A model generated the notes under the pieces. That model did not search any database. It had not been told where the DNA came from and saw only the letters and a list, made by a program, of their open reading frames with translations. Below are positions 7,498 through 16,837 of a stretch of 33,383 nt of DNA, piece after piece. Source of the stretch: Salinivenus sp. (lineage in GTDB: Bacteria > Bacteroidota > Rhodothermia > Rhodothermales > Salinibacteraceae). Location: NCBI GenBank assembly GCA_018609755.1, contig JAHENZ010000185.1, positions 1-33,383 of the forward strand. The letters are read 5' to 3'. The stretch's first letter is position 1. Every line of letters starts with the position of its first letter. Both the position numbers and the translations under genes were made by a program.

Positions 7498-9699
7498 ATG
7501 CGCAGGGTCCTGACGACCACATGCTGGCCGAAGGTATGGGGGACGGTTCTCGTTGTGGGGCTCTTGTTTGCAGGGGTTGGACGGACGGCCGACGCTCAAG
7601 TCCCCGATTCTGTGGCGACGGACACCATTTCAGACGAGTCTTTCGCACCCCCTCCTCCAGCGCCTCCTGATACTGTACAGCGGCAAGACGTCGGGCCGTC
7701 CGAGCAGGAGAAGGCCCTCGTCAGTGCCGACTCGCTCAGTGCTCTCGTGCGGGAGGGAGAGCGCCTACAGGAGCTCTTCGACAATGTGTCGGTGAAGCAG
7801 GACACGACGCGTCTCCGGTCCAACTTCGCCCTTCGATATCTGGAGCGGGATCAGCTCCTCTTTACGGGCGACGTGGTCATCTACGAGCGTGGAGATACCT
7901 TGCAGGCCGATACGGTGCGGTACAACAAACAAACCAAGGTGGGGTACGCACGGGGGAACGTGCGTCTGACCGATGGAGAGGTGGTGGTCCGGTCCCGACG
8001 CGCAACCTATTACACTGAGGAGAAGCGATCAGTATTCCCGGATAGTGTTACTCTCGTGGACAGCAATCGGGTGTTGCGGGCCCAATCCGGCACCTACTGG
8101 TCCGACGAGCGCCGCGCCGATTTTCAGGGACGCGTGAGGCTCACCGATCCGGAAACGTACTTGGAGTCCGACTCGCTGACGTATTTTCGGGACGAGGACC
8201 GGTCCATTGCGAAAGGACGGGTTTTTATCCGGCGGGAGGAAACGGAAGAGGACACGACGGGTCGGCAGCGGCCTGATTCTCTAGGGGGGGATTCCACCAG
8301 GACCGCTGCGCGGGATACCACCGACCGAACCTACCTGTTCGGAGATTGGATTGACAATCAGGAGCAGCGGCGCTACAGCCGGGTGGAAGGGAACGCGTTG
8401 CTCGTTCGAGTCCGTATGGATTCGACCGGAGCGCCCGCCGACACGTTTGCGGTTCGGGCACAGGAATTGGAGGCCACTCGGACGGATACCCATCGGCGTC
8501 TCGTGGCGGTCGACTCTGTGCGTATCTGGCAGGCCGACCTCGCCGCGGTAGCCGACTCGGCGGTGTACGACCGCATCCTGGCCGCCGGGCCGCGGGATAC
8601 TGCCCAGGCGCCAGCCCCGCCTCCCGATTCGGAGGAGACGACTCCGGAGCCGACCTACGACAGCGTTCTGGATTCCTTGATTGCTGAGACCGATCCGCCG
8701 GCTCTTGCCCAACCGGAGATCCGAAGCGATACGACAGAGGCAGTATCCTCTCCAGCTCCTGGGGATACGGCCGTGGCGTCCAGGCAATCGACTCAGGATC
8801 AAAAGCAGGATACCCTTCAGCAATCATCTCGGCGGCGTCCGCCGGCGTCTGCCCCCCAGGCCGAGGGCCGCCGAGGAGCACGTCCCTCGGGCACACAGGC
8901 GGGGCGCCGCGTGTGGGATCGCCCCGAGGCTCGCTCCGACGCCAAACTACCCATCGAGGAGACGCGTTTGTTTCAGTCTCCTGTGACCTGGTTCCAGAGC
9001 GCGCAGGTGTGGGGCGACTCGATCCGCGTTCGAGCGCACGAACGGAGCCTGGATACGGTCTTCGTTCGGGGAGCGGCGTTTGCCGCGCAGCAGGACACCA
9101 CCGTCGATCGGATTCAGCAACTGAAGGGGAAAGACATTACGGCCTTTTTTCGGAGCGACTCTCTGCGTCGCATCCGGGCCGAACCGAACGCACAGGCCAT
9201 CCGGTTCCTCACAACGAGCGACGGGTCGTTGAAGGGAGCTGCAAAGGCGTCAGGCGATCGAATCGTCCTGCGCTTCCGGAATAACAGCGTGAAACGCATC
9301 AGTGTGATCGGGGGGGTGCAGAGCAACTACTATCGAAAACCGGAAGACATTCCAGATCCATTTCGCCTGGAGGGTTTCCAGTGGACGCCGGACCGGAAGC
9401 CAACGCGAGAAGGGCTTCTCCGTGCGCCGCGTGTCCGAGAGCGGCTTGCACCCGAGGACACCTCGCGTCCTCCGCTGGCACGACAGCGCGGCTCCCAGGC
9501 GTCTCCGAGTGGAGAGCCGGTCGGATCGAGTGCTCGTCCGGTTTCCCAGGTTGGTCTTGAGGACCGGCGTCGGAGAGAAGCTGTCCGGCCCGATTCTGTT
9601 TCCGCCCGTCCCGACTCCTTGCGAGCACGTCCTCGCCGGGCGACGGAGCGGCCCGCAACGGACAGCACCGAACTCTCATCTGACCCCGACTCCCAGTAA
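7498..9699 (+). CDS. OstA/LptA-like periplasmic LPS-transport protein with long low-complexity segment
   Basis: A 733-residue exported protein with a signal peptide (residues 1-34, TADAQ at the end). Residues about 105-245 are typical LptA/OstA beta-jellyroll repeats: [20 protein letters not shown], then [19 protein letters not shown] and [21 protein letters not shown] second related set occurs near 495-620 ([34 protein letters not shown]). The parts between and after are rich in Pro, Asp, Glu, Arg and Ser and probably disordered. Bacteroidota carry similar OstA-like proteins in place of a short LptA. Position between lptC and lptB fits a periplasmic bridge role. The stop TAA shares its last base with the lptB ATG. 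It lacks the C-terminal LptD barrel, so it is not LptD. Confidence 0.82.
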   Translation: MRRVLTTTCWPKVWGTVLVVGLLFAGVGRTADAQVPDSVATDTISDESFAPPPPAPPDTVQRQDVGPSEQEKALVSADSLSALVREGERLQELFDNVSVKQDTTRLRSNFALRYLERDQLLFTGDVVIYERGDTLQADTVRYNKQTKVGYARGNVRLTDGEVVVRSRRATYYTEEKRSVFPDSVTLVDSNRVLRAQSGTYWSDERRADFQGRVRLTDPETYLESDSLTYFRDEDRSIAKGRVFIRREETEEDTTGRQRPDSLGGDSTRTAARDTTDRTYLFGDWIDNQEQRRYSRVEGNALLVRVRMDSTGAPADTFAVRAQELEATRTDTHRRLVAVDSVRIWQADLAAVADSAVYDRILAAGPRDTAQAPAPPPDSEETTPEPTYDSVLDSLIAETDPPALAQPEIRSDTTEAVSSPAPGDTAVASRQSTQDQKQDTLQQSSRRRPPASAPQAEGRRGARPSGTQAGRRVWDRPEARSDAKLPIEETRLFQSPVTWFQSAQVWGDSIRVRAHERSLDTVFVRGAAFAAQQDTTVDRIQQLKGKDITAFFRSDSLRRIRAEPNAQAIRFLTTSDGSLKGAAKASGDRIVLRFRNNSVKRISVIGGVQSNYYRKPEDIPDPFRLEGFQWTPDRKPTREGLLRAPRVRERLAPEDTSRPPLARQRGSQASPSGEPVGSSARPVSQVGLEDRRRREAVRPDSVSARPDSLRARPRRATERPATDSTELSSDPDSQ

Positions 9700-10475
9700 T
9701 GCCATCCGACTTCTCCGAGGATTCGTCTTCTCATTCCGGCGATCCTGTGACCTTATCGGCCCGGAACCTCACCAAACGCTACGACCGGCGTGCAGTGGTG
9801 GATGACGTGAGCCTGGACGTACGGCAGGGAGAGATCGTGGGGCTGCTGGGGCCCAACGGGGCGGGAAAAACCACGACATTCCACATGATTGTGGGCATGA
9901 CGCGTCCGAACGAAGGGCGAATTCTGCTGGGGGACGAGGACATCACCCGTCTTCCCATGTACAAGCGAGCGCGCCGGGGCATTGGCTATCTCGCGCAGGA
10001 GACCTCTGTCTTTCGGGAGCTGACCGTCGAGGAAAACCTCCACGCTGTCCTCGAATTTCAATCCATCAGCAAAGAGCAGCGGGAGGCCCGCGTTGAGTCT
10101 CTGATTGAGGAGTTTGGATTGGACCGCGTGCGGTCGTCGAAGGGGTATTCCCTGTCGGGGGGAGAGCGGCGCCGCACCGAGATTGCCCGGGCCTTGTCTA
10201 CTCAGCCTCGCTTTTTTCTCCTTGACGAACCGTTTGCGGGCGTGGACCCGATTGCGGTGGAAGACATCCAGAAGATCGTTGCGGACCTCCAGCAGCGGAG
10301 CATCGGGGTGCTCATCACGGACCACAACGTGCACGAGACCCTCGCGATCACGGATCGGGCCTATCTCTTGTACGAAGGACAAATCTTGAAACAGGGAACT
10401 GCTGAGGAACTGGCGGCAGATCCTGAGGTTCGCAAGCGGTATTTGGGGGAAAAGTTTTCGTTGGAACGGTACTAG
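9699..10475 (+). CDS. lptB: LPS export ABC transporter ATP-binding protein LptB
   Basis: A cytoplasmic ATPase that powers LPS extraction with LptF and LptG. All ABC motifs are present: Walker A GPNGAGKT (51-58), Q-loop [10 protein letters not shown], signature LSGGERRR, Walker [14 protein letters not shown] and switch histidine in DHNVHE. The sequence [12 protein letters not shown] is characteristic of LptB rather than of amino-acid or nitrate transporter ATPases. The 258 aa length includes about 18 extra N-terminal residues rich in Ser/Asp. The start overlaps the upstream stop (TAATG), indicating coupling. lptF and lptG are not in the window. Confidence 0.95.
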   Translation: MPSDFSEDSSSHSGDPVTLSARNLTKRYDRRAVVDDVSLDVRQGEIVGLLGPNGAGKTTTFHMIVGMTRPNEGRILLGDEDITRLPMYKRARRGIGYLAQETSVFRELTVEENLHAVLEFQSISKEQREARVESLIEEFGLDRVRSSKGYSLSGGERRRTEIARALSTQPRFFLLDEPFAGVDPIAVEDIQKIVADLQQRSIGVLITDHNVHETLAITDRAYLLYEGQILKQGTAEELAADPEVRKRYLGEKFSLERY

Positions 10476-10675
10476 GATTTGAAAATTTGCTTCGTATCGA
10501 AAATATATTGGAGGATCTTTGGTATTCTTTCCGGTTGGGGTCCGGTTCTCGCCCTCTTCCGAACCAGCGGACGATTCTGGTGTTTTTTGGTGGAATGAAG
10601 GTGGGGGCCGGTGCGAAATCTACAGGGAAGGAACGCCCTTCACTTGTCTATACTCATTGATCTCATTTCTCTCGT

Positions 10676-12514
10676 ATGTGTGGAATTGTCGGGTACATCG
10701 GTAGCGAGCAGGCCGAGGACATCCTTCTCACAGGACTCAAACGTCTAGAGTATCGCGGCTACGACTCGGCCGGTCTCGCCATCGTCGGCGAGGAGGGGCT
10801 GGACGTTCAAAAGAAGGAGGGAAAGGTCGATGACCTCCGAGCGGCATTGGACGGACACCCGATGACGGGCACCTTGGGGATTGGCCATACGCGCTGGGCG
10901 ACCCACGGGGCGCCCAGTGACGTGAACGCGCACCCGCACGTGAGTGCCGACGGGTCGTTTGCCCTCGTTCACAACGGCATTATCGAGAATCACAGTGCGA
11001 TCAAAAAGCAGCTTCAAGAGAAGGGGTATACCTTTGACAGCGAGACGGACACGGAAGTCCTCGTTCACCTCATCGAAGAAGTGAAGCACCAGGCGGAGTT
11101 GAGTCTTCCGGAAGCAGTGCGACAGGCACTCACGCAGGTGGTAGGGGCCTACGGCATTGCCGTGGTTTCTCGTGACGATCCCGACCTGCTGCTGGCCGCC
11201 CGAAAGGGAAGTCCTCTCATTCTCGGGGTCGGAGAGGGAGAGTACTTCATCGGGTCGGACGCCGCGCCGCTGGTCGAGCATACCCGGCAGGTGGTGTACC
11301 TGAACGACGGAGAGATGGTGGAGGTGCGGCGCTCGGGGTACGAGGTGCGTACCATCGAGAATGAGCCCCTGGAGAAGGAGGTGCACGAGCTCGAGTGGAG
11401 CCTCAGCGAGATTGAGAAGGGAGGGTACGACCACTTTATGCTGAAGGAGATTATGGAGCAGCCCGACGCGATGGCCGATGCGATGCGCGGGCGGGTGTTG
11501 CCGGACGACAATGACATCGTGCTCGGGGGGCTCCACGACGTCTGGGAGGAGCTCTACGACGCCGACCGCATCATCATTGCGGCCTGCGGGACGTCCTGGC
11601 ACGCGGGACTCGTGGGCGAATATCTGATTGAGTCGTTTGCCCAGATTCCCGTCGAGGTGGAGTATGCGAGTGAATTTCGGTACCGCGACCCCATTTTGCG
11701 AGACGGCGACGTCGTGCTCGTCATCTCACAGAGTGGAGAGACGGCCGATACGCTGGCGGCCGTTCGGGAGGCACAGAGCAAGGGCGTGAAGTGCTTTGGC
11801 ATCTGTAACGTCGTGGGCTCTACGATTGCACGGGAGACGGACGCGGGCGTGTATCTGCACGCCGGACCGGAGATCGGCGTGGCGTCCACGAAAGCCTTCA
11901 CCGCACAGGTGACGGTGTTGTCCATGATTGCGCTCAAGCTCGCGAAGGGACGCACGCTCTCCACCGCCGAGATGGCTCGCAACATCCAGGCGTTGGCGGA
12001 GGTACCGGAAAAGGTTCGTACGGTGTTGGAGCACAACAACGACGAGATCCACGCGATGGCCCAGGTGTACCGCTACGCGTCCAACTTTCTCTACCTGGGC
12101 CGGGGGTACAACTTCCCCGTGGCGCTCGAAGGGGCACTCAAACTCAAAGAGATCTCGTACATCCACGCAGAGGGGTACCCGGCCGCCGAGATGAAGCACG
12201 GTCCCATTGCTCTCATCGACCGGTTCATGCCCGTCGTCTTCATCGCGATGAAGGATAGTACCTACGACAAGGTCCTCTCCAACATCGAAGAGGTGGCGGC
12301 GCGAGACGGATCGGTGATCGCCATCACGGATGAGCAGAACGGCGAGCTGAACGAGCTTTGCGAGTACGTCATCAATATTCCGCAGACGAAGGAATTCTTG
12401 TCTCCGCTCCTCACCGTGATTCCACTCCAGCTGCTTTCCTATCACATCGCCGTCATGCGGGGGTGCCATGTGGACCAGCCCCGGAATCTGGCGAAGAGTG
12501 TGACGGTGGAGTAG
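10676..12514 (+). CDS. glmS: Glutamine-fructose-6-phosphate aminotransferase (GlmS)
   Basis: Makes glucosamine-6-phosphate from fructose-6-phosphate and glutamine, the entry to peptidoglycan and LPS amino-sugars. The class II glutamine amidotransferase domain (residues 1-about 240) begins MCGIVGYIG with catalytic Cys at 2 and has GHTRWATHG. Two SIS domains follow, with ACGTSWHAG, SQSGETADTL and, near 490, the EGALKLKEISYIHAEG segment. The C-terminus PRNLAKSVTVE is the conserved GlmS tail. The length (612 aa) is close to that of the E. coli enzyme. About 200 bp upstream is AT-richer and non-coding, with a TATACT at 10649-10654 but no matching -35; no glmS-ribozyme-like structure was seen. Confidence 0.97.
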   Translation: MCGIVGYIGSEQAEDILLTGLKRLEYRGYDSAGLAIVGEEGLDVQKKEGKVDDLRAALDGHPMTGTLGIGHTRWATHGAPSDVNAHPHVSADGSFALVHNGIIENHSAIKKQLQEKGYTFDSETDTEVLVHLIEEVKHQAELSLPEAVRQALTQVVGAYGIAVVSRDDPDLLLAARKGSPLILGVGEGEYFIGSDAAPLVEHTRQVVYLNDGEMVEVRRSGYEVRTIENEPLEKEVHELEWSLSEIEKGGYDHFMLKEIMEQPDAMADAMRGRVLPDDNDIVLGGLHDVWEELYDADRIIIAACGTSWHAGLVGEYLIESFAQIPVEVEYASEFRYRDPILRDGDVVLVISQSGETADTLAAVREAQSKGVKCFGICNVVGSTIARETDAGVYLHAGPEIGVASTKAFTAQVTVLSMIALKLAKGRTLSTAEMARNIQALAEVPEKVRTVLEHNNDEIHAMAQVYRYASNFLYLGRGYNFPVALEGALKLKEISYIHAEGYPAAEMKHGPIALIDRFMPVVFIAMKDSTYDKVLSNIEEVAARDGSVIAITDEQNGELNELCEYVINIPQTKEFLSPLLTVIPLQLLSYHIAVMRGCHVDQPRNLAKSVTVE

Positions 12515-12552
12515 TGTACGATCAATGAGGTCGGATGTGGCGTCCCTGTAGG

Positions 12553-12612
12553 ATCTCAACGCTCGATCCGGACGGGGCCCGAGGGTCTCGTCCGTCGGGA
12601 AGCCGTTGAGAT
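12553..12612 (+). terminator. Possible stem-loop after glmS
   Basis: ATCTCAACG (12553-12561) pairs with CGTTGAGAT (12604-12612), and inside it CGGACG (12569-12574) pairs with CGTCCG (12589-12594). This would fold into a long two-stage hairpin 39 bases after the glmS stop. It has no T-run, so it may be a Rho-type or attenuating structure, or chance. Confidence 0.35.
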
Positions 12613-12659
12613 GGCTTTGGCAGAAGTCGTTCAGGTTCACCACGACTCGATCCGATTAA

Positions 12660-13691
12660 ATGATGGACGTCACGGTTCTGTATGGGGATCCCGAACTTCC
12701 GGATTCGGAGAAGGCCGACCGCCGCTTTACCCGGGAGGACCGAGAGGCCATCCGGCGAATGAAAGCGGCCCTATCGGCGTGTTCGGAATTGAACGTCCGT
12801 TATTTGGAGCGCCATACCGACCTCTTTTCCCGCCTGCAGTCGGATCCACCCTCGTTCGTCCTCAACTTCTGCGACACCGGCTACCGGAACGATCCCCGCA
12901 AGGAGTTGCACGTGCCGGCCCTTCTTGAGATGATGGATGTCCCCTACTCGGGCGCTGGCCCCGCCTGTTTGGGGCTCTGCTACGACAAGAGCACGGTGAG
13001 GGCGGTAGCACAGACCCACGGCGCGCCGGTCCCGGGGGAAATCTTCATTGGGGCCGACGTGGAGGCAATTCCTCTCCCGGACCGGTACCCGGCCTTCGTC
13101 AAACCCGCCACCGGGGATGGGAGCGTGGGGATCACGACCGACTCCGTGGTGCACTCGGCGGTCGAGGCCTGCAATTACGTCGAGCACCTTCGGCAGACTC
13201 TTCCGGGGCGCGACGTGCTGGTGCAGGAGTATCTCCAAGGGCCCGAGTATACGATTGAACTGGTGGGCAACCCCGGGCACGGGCTGGAGGCGCTTCCGCC
13301 CCTCGAGGTGGACTAAAGCGGCCTTGATTCCGAGCTTCCCCCCATACTGGCCTACGAGTCAAAGGCTGTTGCCGACTCGCCCTACTGGACGCAGATTACG
13401 TACCGAGGGGCGGACCTGGAATCCTCCCTCCGTGACACGCTGGAAACCCACGCCCGCTTTCTCTTTCGTCGTCTCGGCTGCCGCGACTACGCCCGCATCG
13501 ACTTCCGGTGCGACCAAGACGGGCATCCGTACCTTTTGGAAGTGAACCCCAACCCTGCCTGGTGTTGGGACGGGAAGATGAACATCATGGCGGGCTTCGG
13601 CGGGCGGGACTACAGCGAATTCCTACAGATGATTGTGGAGGCGGCTCGACGGCGCCTCGCCGGTCCGTCGTCCTCGGCCGACTCTGTCTAA
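12660..13691 (+). pseudogene. ATP-grasp ligase related to D-Ala-D-Ala ligase, interrupted by in-frame TAA
   Basis: The reading frame runs from ATG 12660 to a stop at 13689-13691 but is broken by TAA at 13314-13316, codon 219. Both sides are plainly coding and in the same frame. Before the stop are the central and ATP-binding parts of an ATP-grasp enzyme (AFVKPATGDGSVGI, VLVQEYLQGPEYTIEL). After it come PPILAYESKAVADSPY and the metal-binding end ARIDFRCDQDGHPYLLEVNP, with the E-x-N-P motif of Ddl-type ligases. In relatives this point is usually a Tyr in a VDYS-like motif, so a TAC/TAT-to-TAA change would explain it. The truncated 218-residue product would lack the Mg-binding motif. It overlaps the convergent hydrolase gene by 4 bp. 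The real substrate is unknown; the N-terminus differs enough that it is probably not the main cell-wall Ddl. Confidence 0.8.
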
Positions 13692-15718
13692 ACGTCGTCG
13701 CGCGGAATCGTCTCGTCCCACTCTCGCGTCTGGACGATCTCTTCGCCCTCCCGAGCCGTGAGTTCGGCCTCCAGCCGGAAGGTGTCGGCCGTGCAGGTAA
13801 GACGAGTTGAGAGCTCCAGTCGCACTGTCCAGTCGCCTCGGCGTAGAAGGCTCTGTTGCCGGATTTCTGTCTCTGCGCTACAAGGGGCGCCGTCGGTGAC
13901 GCGGAAGCTCTGTTCGATGCGGTACCCCACGTCGAGGTCAATGGCATCGAGGTGGGTGACGGCCCCATCGAATGCGTCGCCCTCACTCACGACCCGAGCT
14001 GTGGTGGTGCGGGTGGGGAGGTCGCGCTCCGTGGTGCGCGTGAACTGGGCCGGGCGCAGCGTGGCGGTCTCCAGCGCCGGGGCCGTCTCCGGCGCGTCGA
14101 ACGGGCGCAGTGCCTCGTCGTCGGCCCGGGGCGGGCGTTCCGGCAGGTCGAGGGTGCTGCTGCCGGTGTAGACGGAGAGGGTCGTGGGCGTTGGAGCAGG
14201 CCAGGCCAGCGGCCAGTAGCTCGTTGAGATCGCCACTCGCAGGCGGTGCCCCGCGGGAATCGATTGTGCGCAATCGTTGAGTTGAATACGCACACGGGTC
14301 CGCTCGTCCGGCGTCATCGGCTCCGGGTCTTCGTGGCTTTTCCGGTGGGACAGGTTGACCAGGCCGTAGGTCAAGCGAGCGGAGGCCCCGTCCGGAAAGA
14401 CCTCGCAGAGCCGCACCGCAACCATCCCAGCTGGGTGATCGGCGGCAACGTCGAGCTCCACCACGGGGGCTCCGAGCAGTTCCAAGTCGTCCGTCAGCGG
14501 TGCCGAGTCGAACGTAAGGGACTGCCCGTCGTCGGACCGCTGGTCCCCAGGCAACTCGCCGTCCGCCCCGAAGGCGCACCAGACGCCGCTCTGCCCACCC
14601 GTCGTGAGGGGCGAGCGGATCGATCGCTCGGTGGTTGGTTCCGGCTCCCGCCCAAGCCCGTCAGCGTTCAGGTGGAGGCGGCGCGTCTCGACGGTCGGGG
14701 AGGGCCAGGTCGGTTCGGCCACCCACCGGCCGGGACGCGTTTTGTACTGCGGGCGGGGGCGCACCGACTCCTGCATCCACACGCGGTACGTGGGCTCGTC
14801 CATAATTCCGGTGTCCCGTCCCTTGAGCCAGTGGTCCCACCACCGAATGGCCTCCTGCAAAAATCCAATCGACGGCCCCGGTCGGCTGTCATGGGGAAAG
14901 GCGTGCGACCAGGGACCCACCAGGCCCTTCCGGGGGCCTGACAGGCCTGCCAGTAGGCGCGGCACGGCGTTCGAATAGCCGTCGGCCCAGCCGCCGACGG
15001 CGTACACCGGGCAGTCGATAGCGTCGTAGTCCTCACAGACCGACCCATGACGCCAGAACTCATCGCGCCGTTGATGGCGGAGCCACTCGGCCGGGTAGCA
15101 CTTAAGGGCGTCGAGTCGTTCGAGCCACATGTCGCGCCATCGGTCCCCCACGAGGTCGGGGTCGGGGGGATAGGCGGCGAACATCGTGAAGATTGAGCCC
15201 CAGATCTGGTTCTCGTTCAGGAGACAGCCGCCCATGTAGTGGGCGTCGTCGGCGTAGCGGTCGTCCGTGGAGCAGAGCGTGAGAATTGCCTTCAGGGCCG
15301 GTGGGCGGCGGGCAGCGAGCTGCAGCGCATTGAAGCCTCCCCACGAGATGCCGGTCATCCCGACGTCGCCCGTGCACCAGGGCTGCTCGGCAAGCCATGC
15401 GATCACGGCTTCCCCGTCGGCGAGCTCCTGCTCGGTGTACTCGCCGGTAAGGACGCCCTCGGACTCGCCGGTGCCCCGCAGGTCGACGCGGACAGTGGCG
15501 TACCCGTGACCTGCGACGTATGGATGCATGCGTTCGTCCCGACCACGAGTGAAGTCCCGCTTGCGGTAGGGAATGTACTCAAGAATTGCCGGCACGGGAT
15601 TTTCCTCGGCGTCCGTCGGGCGCCACATGCGGGCGGCCAGGCGGGTACCGTCCGGCAGTGGAATCCAAGTGTGTTCGATTGCCTGAATGGAGCGCGGATA
15701 CTCGTTGATAATGGTCAA
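13688..15718 (-). CDS. CocE/NonD (S15)-family alpha/beta hydrolase, X-Pro dipeptidyl-peptidase-like
   Basis: A serine hydrolase with the family's three parts: an alpha/beta-hydrolase domain (about 15-140 and 235-340), an inserted helical region and a C-terminal jelly-roll (about 360-600). With TTG 15718 as start (676 aa), the catalytic triad is S125 (GISWGG), D246 (GGWADG) and H272 (GPWSHAFPHD). The N-terminal signature WIPLPDGTRLAARMWRP and the RVDLRGTGESEG strand-loop are typical. Members cleave X-Pro dipeptides, cocaine-type esters or glutaryl-cephalosporins; no signal peptide is seen, so it is likely cytoplasmic. An in-frame ATG at 15823 exists but would overlap the upstream gene by 95 bp; the TTG lies 10 bp after that gene's stop. 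The last ~70 residues are less typical. Confidence 0.85.
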   Translation of the reverse strand: MTIINEYPRSIQAIEHTWIPLPDGTRLAARMWRPTDAEENPVPAILEYIPYRKRDFTRGRDERMHPYVAGHGYATVRVDLRGTGESEGVLTGEYTEQELADGEAVIAWLAEQPWCTGDVGMTGISWGGFNALQLAARRPPALKAILTLCSTDDRYADDAHYMGGCLLNENQIWGSIFTMFAAYPPDPDLVGDRWRDMWLERLDALKCYPAEWLRHQRRDEFWRHGSVCEDYDAIDCPVYAVGGWADGYSNAVPRLLAGLSGPRKGLVGPWSHAFPHDSRPGPSIGFLQEAIRWWDHWLKGRDTGIMDEPTYRVWMQESVRPRPQYKTRPGRWVAEPTWPSPTVETRRLHLNADGLGREPEPTTERSIRSPLTTGGQSGVWCAFGADGELPGDQRSDDGQSLTFDSAPLTDDLELLGAPVVELDVAADHPAGMVAVRLCEVFPDGASARLTYGLVNLSHRKSHEDPEPMTPDERTRVRIQLNDCAQSIPAGHRLRVAISTSYWPLAWPAPTPTTLSVYTGSSTLDLPERPPRADDEALRPFDAPETAPALETATLRPAQFTRTTERDLPTRTTTARVVSEGDAFDGAVTHLDAIDLDVGYRIEQSFRVTDGAPCSAETEIRQQSLLRRGDWTVRLELSTRLTCTADTFRLEAELTAREGEEIVQTREWDETIPRDDV

Positions 15719-15728
15719 GGGCAGGGGG

Positions 15729-16676
15729 CTACGAGAGATGACTGATGGGGGCCTGCGGCGTGTGTCCCTCCCGCGCGGCGACGAAAAGATCGGCGAGGTT
15801 CTGGCGGGCGTGCAGGCCGGCATCGAGGTCCCAGCAGTTCACGATCCCGAGCCGGAAGCCGCCCGGCGGCATCGCGTGAAGGCCAGCGTCGCGGTCCTCG
15901 TGGAACGTAATCTGTACGCTCGAGATCTCCGGGCGCTCGGTGAGAGCACGCACCTTGGCCCGGTCCACCGGGGCGTACCGCATGCCGTGGCCCCCGAACA
16001 GGACGACACTGTAGCCCGTCCGCCGGTCGGCATCGGCGTACTCCCACGTGCCGTCGGCGTAGAGCTGGACGAGGGCCTCAAGCCAGCCATCGCCGTAGAG
16101 ATCGGGCCACTGATCCGCGAAGCGCAGGTGGGCCTCGATGATGGTGCCGCCGATGGTCTCCACGTTGAAGGCCCCGGTGTACCCCGATAGATGCTTTCGG
16201 GTCCAGTTGCCGAGGGTCTGTTCAAGGCTGGGCCGCGATTCGGCCTCGATCGTCCAGTAGTTGAACGTACCGCCGCCCATCTCCAGCCCCACGGTGTGCC
16301 GCCACCATTTCGGCACGCCGTCGACGAGCACCCCGTCGGTACTTACGTGCTCGCCGGTCATCATCGGCATCCACATGTAGCCCGGCTGCTGTATGCGCTC
16401 AAATTCTTCCTTCGACGTGACGACCTGTCCCCCCGTCCCCATGCCGCGCAGGTTCATAATCGGCTTACTAAAGACCGGGTACGTGTCCGGGACGATGCCG
16501 TGCGGGGCACAGTCCAAATCCTGCGACTCAGCAACCTGCAGTTTCGAGTAGATCCAGCGATGCTGTGGGTAGCGGCGGTACGCCAGCTCGTCGTCGGTCG
16601 GAATGACGACGTCATCTGGGCACGCGACGTGCTCAAAGTACTGTTGACGCCACGGATCTTTTTCAACGATGGGCAT
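15729..16676 (-). CDS. Divergent ATP-grasp-like protein of unknown substrate
   Basis: A 315-residue cytoplasmic protein, not a member of any enzyme family I can name. Several stretches look like an ATP-grasp fold: YPVFSKPIMNLRGMGTGG (a candidate ATP-binding Lys plus Gly-rich loop), MWMPMMTGEHVSTDGVLVDG (central strand) and GGTIIEAHLRFADQWPDLYG, which is placed like the metal-binding E-x-N motif but reads E-x-H-x-R. It starts with ATG and ends 10 bp before the S15-type hydrolase, so the two are probably co-transcribed. With the broken ATP-grasp ligase beyond the hydrolase, the context hints at making and cleaving a small peptide or amide. That is inference; the fold itself is moderately supported. 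Confidence 0.5.
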   Translation of the reverse strand: MPIVEKDPWRQQYFEHVACPDDVVIPTDDELAYRRYPQHRWIYSKLQVAESQDLDCAPHGIVPDTYPVFSKPIMNLRGMGTGGQVVTSKEEFERIQQPGYMWMPMMTGEHVSTDGVLVDGVPKWWRHTVGLEMGGGTFNYWTIEAESRPSLEQTLGNWTRKHLSGYTGAFNVETIGGTIIEAHLRFADQWPDLYGDGWLEALVQLYADGTWEYADADRRTGYSVVLFGGHGMRYAPVDRAKVRALTERPEISSVQITFHEDRDAGLHAMPPGGFRLGIVNCWDLDAGLHARQNLADLFVAAREGHTPQAPISHLS

Positions 16677-16837
16677 TGGACGATAGAAAAATGGGAAGCA
16701 GATTCGAGTACGTACGCACCATCGTTGGTTTCGGCCTCAATCGGTACGCGTTCCCACAGATTATTCATCCTGCCCCCGCGATGACGTCGTTTCTGCCCCT
16801 TGTACGCCGTCAGGATACGGATTCATCCCATTCTGTG

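Noticed and set aside
10476-10675. glmS ribozyme upstream of glmS
   Set aside because: No matching conserved core was seen, and that ribozyme is known mainly from Firmicutes.
13048-13545. Plus-strand frame spanning the premature stop of the ATP-grasp gene
   Set aside because: It is in another frame; the original frame continues coding directly after TAA, so this is not a frameshift.
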